From Deltaproteobacteria bacterium (GTDB lineage: Bacteria > Desulfobacterota > Desulfarculia > Adiutricales > Adiutricaceae): a stretch of DNA of 49,737 bases. Position 1 is the first letter of the stretch, and the number at the start of each line of letters is the position of its first letter. The position numbers and the translations under genes are program-made. The stretch covers positions 1 to 49,737 of the forward strand of contig JAITII010000009.1 of assembly GCA_031279515.1 (NCBI GenBank), written 5' to 3'. Of this stretch, positions 43,290 through 49,737 are shown one piece after another. Under the pieces are notes generated by a model. It was not told the DNA's origin, did not search any database, and was given only the letters and a program-made list of their open reading frames with translations.

Positions 43290-45326
43290 ATGCCGGAAGT
43301 CCCTGAAAATATCAAAAAGAGAGCCGATTTTTTACGTAAAGAAATTGAGCGCCACAATATCCTCTATTTCCAAAAGGACACCCCGGAAATAGAGGACTCT
43401 GACTACGACCAGCTATTAAGGGAACTAGAGGATCTGGAAGCTCAGTATCCCCAGTTGGTGGCCCCAGACTCCCCCACCCATAGAGTGGGGGCCAAGGGGA
43501 CAAGGCTTCCAGAGGTCATCCACACCAGCCCCATGCTGAGCCTGGACAAGGCCCTAAAACCAGAGGAGCTTTTGGACTTTGAAGAGCGGGTAAGAAGGTT
43601 TCTTTCCACCCCGGAAAAAATACCCTATTTTACTATGCCCAAGTTTGATGGCTTGGCTGTGGAACTGGAGTACTCCAAGGGTTTACTCACCTTGGGTTCC
43701 ACCCGCGGGGACGGCCAAGTGGGTGAGGACGTGACACAAAATGTCTTTACCATCAAGGATATACCCAAAAAAATAAAAGGGACAATACCCAAAAGCCTTA
43801 ATGACACATTCAAGGTGCGGGGCGAGGTCTACATGGAAAAGGCCCGCTTTGCCAGGCTAAATAGCGAGCGGGAAGAAAAGGGCCTTGCCCTTTTTGCCAA
43901 TCCCCGCAACGCGGCTGCGGGCTCCTTAAGGCAGCTGGATGCCGCAGTTACTAAAGAGCGCCCTTTACGCTTTTTCGCCTACGGACTTGCCGACCCTGAC
44001 CCCAAGGCCTTTCCCTTGTACTCTGGGTTAATGGAAAAGATTGGTACCTGGGGCTTTTCTGTGGAACATAGCAATTTTACCCGGAAAGCCTCCTCAATAG
44101 AGGAGGTCATGGCCATCTTCCACGAGATCCAGGAAAAACGGGAATCACTTCCCTTTGAAGCCGACGGCTTGGTGGTGACTATAGATAAGCTTGAATTATG
44201 GCCCCGCCTGGGGGTGACTGCCAGAGCCCCTCGCTGGGCAGTGGCTGCCAAATTTAAGCCCCTTATTGGGACAACAAAAGTAAAGGAGATAGAGGTACAG
44301 GTGGGAAGGACCGGGGCCCTCACCCCGGTGGCTGTGATGGACCCAGTACGCCTAGGCGGGGTTACTGTTTCCCAGGCTACCCTCCATAACTACGACGAGC
44401 TTTCTCGTAAGGACGTGCGCCCCGGCGACTGGGTAAAGGTACACCGGGCCGGAGACGTCATCCCAGAGATCTTGGAAGTTATTCTGGAAAAAAGACCGCC
44501 TAATCTTCCTAAATACGAATTCCCCAAAGATTGTCCCATCTGCGGGACTCCAGCCATTAGACCCCAGGGCGAGGCCGTGTTTCGCTGCCCCAACAAAAGT
44601 TGCCCGGCCCAAATAGAAGAAAGACTCATCCACTTTGCCAGCAAAAACTGCCTGGACATGGACGGATTGGGCCCCAAGCTGATAAACCTTTTAATTAAAG
44701 AAAACTTAGTTACCCTTCCCACGGACCTCTTTCGTCTTAAGGGGCAAGATTTGGAATCCCTCCCGCGCCTGGGAAAAAAGTCGGCGGAAAATATCCTCTC
44801 ATCCATAGAAAAGGCCAAGACAAGTGACCTCTGGCGCTTCATCCACGCCCTTTCCATCCGCCACGTGGGGGAAAGGGTAAGCCAAATCCTAGCAGATCAA
44901 TTTAAGAGCCTAAAGGCACTATCTGAAGCCTCTTTAGAGAGCCTTATGAGCCTGGGGGACATTGGCCCAGAGGTGGCAAAAAGCGTAGTGGACTTTTTCC
45001 AGAGCCCTTTAAACGGTCCCTTTATAGAAGACCTCCTGGGCGAGGAATTGGGTCTTGATCCTCAAAAGCCCATAGAACAAAAGGCTGGAAGCCTTTGGGG
45101 GAAAAAATTCGTCTTAACGGGTACCCTTCCCACCCTTACCCGCGCTGAGGCCAAAGCGCGCATTGCCGCTAAAGGCGGAAGGGTCCTTTCCTCCGTAAGC
45201 AAAGAGACGGACTTTGTGGTGGCAGGCGAGGCTACGGGACAAAAGCTCAGTAAAGCTATGGAGCTTAAAATCCCTGTCTTAGATGAAGAAAATTTTTTAA
45301 AGCTCTTGGAAAAAGGGGACTTATAA
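43290..45326 (+). CDS. ligA: NAD+-dependent DNA ligase
   Basis: 678 residues, the usual length. The adenylated lysine is K118 in MPKFDGLAVELEY, and STRGDGQVGEDVTQN follows. The OB region, a four-cysteine zinc finger near 415-435 (CPICGTPAIR to CPNKSCPAQ), helix-hairpin-helix repeats and a C-terminal BRCT domain (from about 595) are all present. It seals nicks in replication and repair using NAD+. It starts 3 bp after the RACo-like stop codon, so they are probably co-transcribed. Confidence 0.98.
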   Translation: MPEVPENIKKRADFLRKEIERHNILYFQKDTPEIEDSDYDQLLRELEDLEAQYPQLVAPDSPTHRVGAKGTRLPEVIHTSPMLSLDKALKPEELLDFEERVRRFLSTPEKIPYFTMPKFDGLAVELEYSKGLLTLGSTRGDGQVGEDVTQNVFTIKDIPKKIKGTIPKSLNDTFKVRGEVYMEKARFARLNSEREEKGLALFANPRNAAAGSLRQLDAAVTKERPLRFFAYGLADPDPKAFPLYSGLMEKIGTWGFSVEHSNFTRKASSIEEVMAIFHEIQEKRESLPFEADGLVVTIDKLELWPRLGVTARAPRWAVAAKFKPLIGTTKVKEIEVQVGRTGALTPVAVMDPVRLGGVTVSQATLHNYDELSRKDVRPGDWVKVHRAGDVIPEILEVILEKRPPNLPKYEFPKDCPICGTPAIRPQGEAVFRCPNKSCPAQIEERLIHFASKNCLDMDGLGPKLINLLIKENLVTLPTDLFRLKGQDLESLPRLGKKSAENILSSIEKAKTSDLWRFIHALSIRHVGERVSQILADQFKSLKALSEASLESLMSLGDIGPEVAKSVVDFFQSPLNGPFIEDLLGEELGLDPQKPIEQKAGSLWGKKFVLTGTLPTLTRAEAKARIAAKGGRVLSSVSKETDFVVAGEATGQKLSKAMELKIPVLDEENFLKLLEKGDL

Positions 45327-45344
45327 GAAAATTTTTTATCTTCT

Positions 45345-47171
45345 TTAGCCTCCCCTCCTTCCCACCAAGGCCTCCAATTCAGCTATAATTTTATTAAGAT
45401 CGTCAGCTTGAGCTACCAGATCTGTAATATTAGCCTGGATGTCCCTAGCATTTTTCTTAGAGTCATTAGTGGAGTCTTGCATCTGCACAATTGTCTGGCT
45501 GATGGAGCCGATAAGGTTCACTTCACTATCCAAGGCCGATTCTATCTTACGTAATGAATCAACCGTGGCATCCACACTGTTAGCAATAGCCGAAAATGCG
45601 TTTACGAAATCGCTTATTATTTTCTCCCCGTTACTCACCTGGGCCTGGTTACTCGCTATGAACTCATGGGTGGTGTAAACTGAATCAGCTGATCTCTGAG
45701 CCAAATTGCGCACCTCTTCGGCCACCACCGCAAAGCCGGATCCCGCTTCCCCTGCCCGGGCCGCCTCCACTGCTGCATTTAAAGCCAGTAAGTTGGTCTG
45801 GAAAGAGATCCCCTCTATGGTCTTTAAGATATTGCTAATCTTGGCAGAAGACTCACTTATTACAGATATTGCCTGTTGTATCTCACTTACGGACTCGGTA
45901 CCGGAGGCTATCTCCTTAGAACTACTTTCTCCCAAGCTTGCCCCCTCTCTTGCCGTACTTTGGTTTTCCAAAGATACCCCAGACAGTTCCGCCAATTCTG
46001 AAACCAAAAGGTTACAGTGTTCTAACTGGGAATTAGAGGAATCTGTCATAGCGGTTATCCCTGAAGATATTGTATCAGTGGCGATAATTAACCTTTCACT
46101 CTCACTTTTTAAAAATTGTGACATCTTTGCTAAGCTGGCGGTAACCCGGTTTACAGGAAAGTAGATTAAGACAGAAAGCAAAATGGCCGCTCCTATAAAT
46201 AGAGCAATATCCCACAATAGCTCTCTTTGAATAGGATCCATAACCTCTTTTTCATCATGTACCGTACCCAAAAGCCAGCCGGTGCTTTCCATAGGTGTGA
46301 CATATAAAAGTTTCCAGCTATCTCCGTCATCTAAAGAATTCCGAATACGCATGCCAAAAGGCGTACCTGCTTTAGCCTTCTCTCTAAAGTCTTGCCAGAG
46401 GGAGACAAACTCTGAGTCCAGATTGGCCTTGAGGTTTTCCGCCACCAGGTTGGCGCCATCTTGTACCAGCCGTTCATTGGGATAGGATATTATGTCACCC
46501 TCTTTGGTGATGATGAAATAATAGCTCCCAGAGGCCATAGTTATGCCATCTTGATTCTTTGCCTGCAAGTCCTTGTTTAATCCCGCTATGGAGATATCCG
46601 AGGTTAAAACGCCCATAAATTTGCCGTCTTTAAAAAATGGTACTGCATAGGTGCACATCCAGATATTACCCACTCCAGTATCAAAATAGGGCTCGGTCCA
46701 ATAAGGCTTACCTGAGTTTCTAGGTTCAAGGAACCAGGCGGCATTTATAGCATCTGTTGTATAATCGTAAGCGCCATGATCTGGATCAATATAGCTCTCA
46801 TCTCCTAATCTATTGGCATAGAGGGAATAGAGCTCCTTATCAGGGGAATACATCCTAGGCTCGTAGGCCACCGCCGAGCCAAAAGAATCGGAAGTGCTGG
46901 TGGCCACAAACTTTAAAAGATCATAGATCTCTTCTTCAGTACTAATGTTCCACTCTGCAAACAACTTTGCAACGATCTCGGTGGATGGCATGAGAATAGC
47001 TAAGGCAGAATTCATCTCTTCAGCCTTGCGCCCAGACTCCTCAGTAAGGGACGTGTTAACATAAGTAAATGCCTTTTTCTGGCCAGAAACATAATTGACC
47101 ACAGTAAAGGCGGTAAAAATAATAAGGAGCGGAACAATCAACGCTAACATTATTTTGAATTTCAAGGTCAT
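45345..47171 (-). CDS. Methyl-accepting chemotaxis protein with double Cache sensor
   Basis: 608 residues. TM1 (about 7-27), a large periplasmic dCache domain (about 35-310, with [19 protein letters not shown] and [19 protein letters not shown]), TM2 (about 318-340), then a signalling domain. Its hairpin tip [20 protein letters not shown] is diagnostic. No clear HAMP domain or CheR-docking pentapeptide is visible. dCache domains bind small molecules such as amino acids, carboxylates or amines; the ligand is not predictable here. The gene is convergent with ligA (18 bp between stops). A 7-bp inverted repeat at 47226-47255 lies upstream. Confidence 0.95.
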   Translation of the reverse strand: MTLKFKIMLALIVPLLIIFTAFTVVNYVSGQKKAFTYVNTSLTEESGRKAEEMNSALAILMPSTEIVAKLFAEWNISTEEEIYDLLKFVATSTSDSFGSAVAYEPRMYSPDKELYSLYANRLGDESYIDPDHGAYDYTTDAINAAWFLEPRNSGKPYWTEPYFDTGVGNIWMCTYAVPFFKDGKFMGVLTSDISIAGLNKDLQAKNQDGITMASGSYYFIITKEGDIISYPNERLVQDGANLVAENLKANLDSEFVSLWQDFREKAKAGTPFGMRIRNSLDDGDSWKLLYVTPMESTGWLLGTVHDEKEVMDPIQRELLWDIALFIGAAILLSVLIYFPVNRVTASLAKMSQFLKSESERLIIATDTISSGITAMTDSSNSQLEHCNLLVSELAELSGVSLENQSTAREGASLGESSSKEIASGTESVSEIQQAISVISESSAKISNILKTIEGISFQTNLLALNAAVEAARAGEAGSGFAVVAEEVRNLAQRSADSVYTTHEFIASNQAQVSNGEKIISDFVNAFSAIANSVDATVDSLRKIESALDSEVNLIGSISQTIVQMQDSTNDSKKNARDIQANITDLVAQADDLNKIIAELEALVGRRGG

Positions 47172-49079
47172 GGAGTCTTGACACCATCAATTACATTTTG
47201 CGCTTATTAAAGCACAAAAAAGATCTCGCCATGCTTATTAAAAAGATAATGGCGAATGTAAATTTATATTAAACTGGATTTGGGAATAAAAGCTTCCGAA
47301 TCCCCCTGGTACTTAAAGGCAAAAAACCCCAAGCTTAAAGCTTCCATCTTGGCGAATATTAAGGTAGGAAGTGGGGACTTTTCTGTCTTAGTTCTTTGGA
47401 GAAAAAAACAGCTAAAAACGAAGTTATTCGTGGTATCTCAGGCAAGCATTAATAGGAGGCACTTGGCGTGTACAGGGAAATTATTAAAGAAATATAAAAT
47501 TTGGCACCTATTTTAAAAAACTTGATACATAAAATATATCATTATTATTTTAACTACTAGCCAGGATAAAGTCAAGAGAAAAGCAAAGCTCCCTAAAAAA
47601 TACAAAAGAGGCCAATACGTCCTTGTATTTCTTGAGCTTTGGCTGGCTCTCACAATCCCAGGCAAAGTGCTACCATATATAGTGGCATATAAAATAAATA
47701 CCATAATATAAAGCGGAATACCATATGGACTCTAAAACTCCAATTATGGGAAAAAGTTCCATATTTTAAATTCTAAGGTAAGAAAGTAAGCACACAAAAG
47801 AACAAAGAAAAGCTCTAGAAAAAAATGCTTTTTGGGTTGACTTTGCCAGGCCGCATATCATTTTTTATAAAAAATTAAAATAACATACATATTAAGCTTA
47901 AAATTACAGGCTTACTAAATCATTAAATCTTACCCATATCAAAAGATAAGACAAAGTAGCAGTTTTTAAATATTAGTAGAAACACTTATATTTTATCAAA
48001 ATTATCAGTGCAAAGAACATTTAGTTCTTGACATTTGATTTTATTCAATTTTTCCTACATGCTGAAGAAATAGACATGCGGGAAGGGTCCCCAGCTGATG
48101 ACTTTTTAAAAAGATTAAGCCAAACTTTAATGGCCGAACTATTGAAGACTTTCAGGGCCCGTAGGTTCCTTTACAAAGTAAAAAAGCTTCCGATGCTCTT
48201 TTAAATCCTCTGGTGCGGGAATACCACTATTTTATGACTTGCGTCAAGACCTAAGGCTCATGTCAAGTGCCCGGTAAGCTTAGACAATAGATTAAGTTTA
48301 GGCGTTAAGCTTCTACTGTGCCACCTTTGGGCAAAGGCCTGCGAGATAAGTTTATTGGCTGGGCTGGCCCATCACCTGGTCTTGGCGTATAAGTAAGTCA
48401 AAAGGTATTGGAAATTCCAATTAAAAATAGGGCCATCTTGGTTAAATTCCTTGCTTAAGGCAAGTATCTCTTGCTACAAAACCTCTGCTTGGACGCGCCT
48501 TTTAAGCCACGTTTTAGATCGCTTCCTATAAAATAAGCTCTTTAAGATACAACCCTATCACAATAGTCATTTGCGCCCACAGATCGCCTGCTAGGGCTAA
48601 AGGCAAAAGCTCATTTGGGAAGTACTATTTCCTAGACTGCCGGTATTTGACAAAAAGTCTCCACATTTGATTTAAATCGCTAAATAGGGTCAAAAAGATA
48701 ATGAAGTTTTATGTGGTAAGCTTTTGAACTAGTTTAAGATGCAAAGGTGGCAGAAAAAGAGATTAAAGAAGTTTCTCTTTAATTTTCTTTATAGAGGCTA
48801 TATAGTAATTTAGCTAAGATAAGAATTATCCATTTTTTTGTAAATAATAGTTAGCCCTTAGAGAAAACTAATACTAACTTATTAACTTAATCAAGTTGGT
48901 TATTTTGGTAGCTTGATAATGCTCATGCCCAAAGATTTTTTTTACTAATCAGATAAAGTAGCAATTTTCCTTGAATAATTTATAGTAAAACTATTAATGA
49001 GATAATAATCTAAAGTATTTTTTGCTACCTAAAATGAGACTATAGAATTTTTTCCGTCGTAATGTCTTATAGTTATGAA
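47172..49079. other. Large non-coding gap, with a possible gene remnant
   Basis: About 1.9 kb. Most is A+T-rich with stops in all frames. The part from about 48050 to 48660 has a higher G+C content, like the coding regions here. A frame at 48028-48204 (58 codons, from TTG) reads like protein (AEEIDMREGSPADDFLKRLS), but it stops early and has no ribosome-binding site. I take this part as a possible decayed gene. Confidence 0.45.
48028..48660 (+). pseudogene. Possible decayed gene (unknown product)
   Basis: Base composition rises to that of the coding regions, and short protein-like stretches appear in broken frames, the best at 48028-48204. The family cannot be named and the strand is uncertain beyond the first piece. 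Confidence 0.25.
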
Positions 49080-49111
49080 AAATGCCCATCTTTAAAAAAA
49101 GATGGGCATTT
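49080..49111 (-). terminator. Terminator of the TM2/pilin-like gene
   Basis: A 14-bp perfect stem, AAATGCCCATCTTT (49080-49093) with AAAGATGGGCATTT (49098-49111). On the minus strand the stem ends in a run of five T. It lies 60 bp after the stop at 49171. A second small inverted repeat (TTGCAC/GTGCAA, 49115-49130) sits in between. Confidence 0.85.
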
Positions 49112-49170
49112 AGTTTGCACCTATGTGCAAGAGAATCATGCGTGGGGGTATTTAATACTAATCATCAGAA

Positions 49171-49737
49171 TTAATCGTAATAAGTGGTTACCCTTTCGCT
49201 GGAAGGGACACAACTTGAGTACTTGTAACCATAATCAAGGTCTTTATGCTTAACTTTAAATTCAAAACATGTTTCTCCAGACCTATTATTGCCCCAGACT
49301 AGATCGCGGTACTCAACATTAGAATCCATGGTTAGTCCGGCATAATTCCTTAAAGCTTCCAAATCATTGGAATATTTACCATACTTGGCAAAGTACGCCT
49401 CTTCTGCTAAAGCTACATTGTGGTATGCCGATTGAGCGGCACTATCCATTACCCCCTCTCTATATTCTGCATACCCTGCAATTAAAACAACGAAAAGATA
49501 AAATAAATATAAGAGGCTTAAAAGAATTATTGGAAGTAATATAAGACCAGTACTTATCGGCTTGGAGACATTTATAGGTAGCCCGTTTTTATCATGGAAT
49601 CTTCCGCTCATAGCTAAGATGAGATCTATAAAGGACCAAAGACCTAATCCGCCTAGAGTGAGAATCATGAGTATGCCGGTTATAATCTTTCCCATGTAAA
49701 ATCTATGTATACCCAAAAAGCCAAAGAAAAAACACAG
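49171..49737 (-). CDS. TM2-domain protein with pilin-like C-terminus (5' end cut by window edge)
   Basis: The frame is open to the last base. Read through, it begins with FFFGFLGIHRFYMGKIITG, the classical TM2 motif (G-x-x-G-x-H-R-F-Y-x-G-K) placed before two helices, so the true start lies beyond the window. A third hydrophobic segment (about 60-80 of the visible part) is followed by a soluble C-terminal domain. It begins with a helix AAQSAYHNVALAEEAYFAKY and continues GKYSNDLEALRNYAGL, closely like the N-terminal helix and following loop of type IV pilin/pseudopilin proteins, with a terminal cysteine pair (ETCFEFK to SSCVPSS). It looks like a pilin-like globular head attached to a TM2 module in place of a prepilin leader. 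Function unknown. Confidence 0.8.
   Translation of the reverse strand: MCFFFGFLGIHRFYMGKIITGILMILTLGGLGLWSFIDLILAMSGRFHDKNGLPINVSKPISTGLILLPIILLSLLYLFYLFVVLIAGYAEYREGVMDSAAQSAYHNVALAEEAYFAKYGKYSNDLEALRNYAGLTMDSNVEYRDLVWGNNRSGETCFEFKVKHKDLDYGYKYSSCVPSSERVTTYYD

Noticed and set aside
47280..47516. 78-codon plus-strand frame after the chemoreceptor
   Set aside because: No ribosome-binding site, no recognised product, and it lies in a region with stops in most frames.
47172..49170. tRNA genes or small RNAs in the large gaps
   Set aside because: I looked for T-arm and acceptor-stem patterns by eye in all gaps and found none; a covariance model scan would be decisive.

Overview
The window reads as a chromosomal segment of a Gram-negative, probably anaerobic and chemotactic bacterium. 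A lipid A acyltransferase-like gene indicates an outer membrane with LPS. Nitrogenase-like proteins, a corrinoid-activation ASKHA/ferredoxin protein and a 4Fe-4S ferredoxin point to anaerobic metabolism, and a Cache-type chemoreceptor points to chemotaxis. The gene set fits Desulfobacterota (old Deltaproteobacteria), but that placement is inference. Coding density is low. Ten gaps of 450 bp to 2 kb (about 11.3 kb, 23 percent) hold no convincing genes and are visibly richer in A+T than most genes around them, as in a genome undergoing reduction.

Layout. 1-2245: two tandem response regulators with HD-GYP output (minus strand, the first cut by the window edge). 3372-6092: a 906-residue helical-repeat protein. 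6592-13056: an A+T-rich plus-strand cluster encoding a GrpE-like protein, an enlarged Hsp70, an unknown protein, a protein with a J-like N-terminus and two PH-like domains, and a membrane-anchored peptidoglycan-binding protein. It looks like a dedicated chaperone machine tied to the cell envelope. 13987-21510: scattered plus-strand genes for a zinc-ribbon membrane protein, a methyltransferase, an exported CxxCH protein, a Crp/Fnr regulator and a Sel1-type lipoprotein. 21565-30112: mostly housekeeping (metallophosphoesterase, AI-2E-type permease, RluA-type pseudouridine synthase, and the minus-strand run atpZ-like, atpI-like, miaA, sfsA), then a zinc-ribbon/ferredoxin pair.

31541-38752: a TelA-family gene converges on a tight five-gene minus-strand operon: two nitrogenase component-1-like subunits followed by the permease, ATPase and binding protein of a sulfonate/nitrate-type ABC importer. 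The operon has a sigma70-like promoter and a leader with an intrinsic terminator before the first gene, and it ends at a strong bidirectional terminator. The subunits keep the P-cluster-type cysteines and the cofactor-ligand cysteine, but the cofactor-ligand histidine of NifD is replaced by methionine. This suggests a nitrogenase-like reductase for an imported substrate rather than N2 fixation. No NifH-like reductase is encoded here.

40410-45326: lpxL-like, RACo-like and ligA genes in a row. 45345-47171: methyl-accepting chemotaxis protein. 47172-49170: mostly empty. 49171-end: a TM2-domain protein with a pilin-like C-terminus, cut by the window edge.

The two loci most worth following are the Hsp70 cluster (6592-13056) and the nitrogenase-like/ABC operon (32877-38930). 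No tRNA, rRNA, CRISPR array or insertion sequence was recognised.
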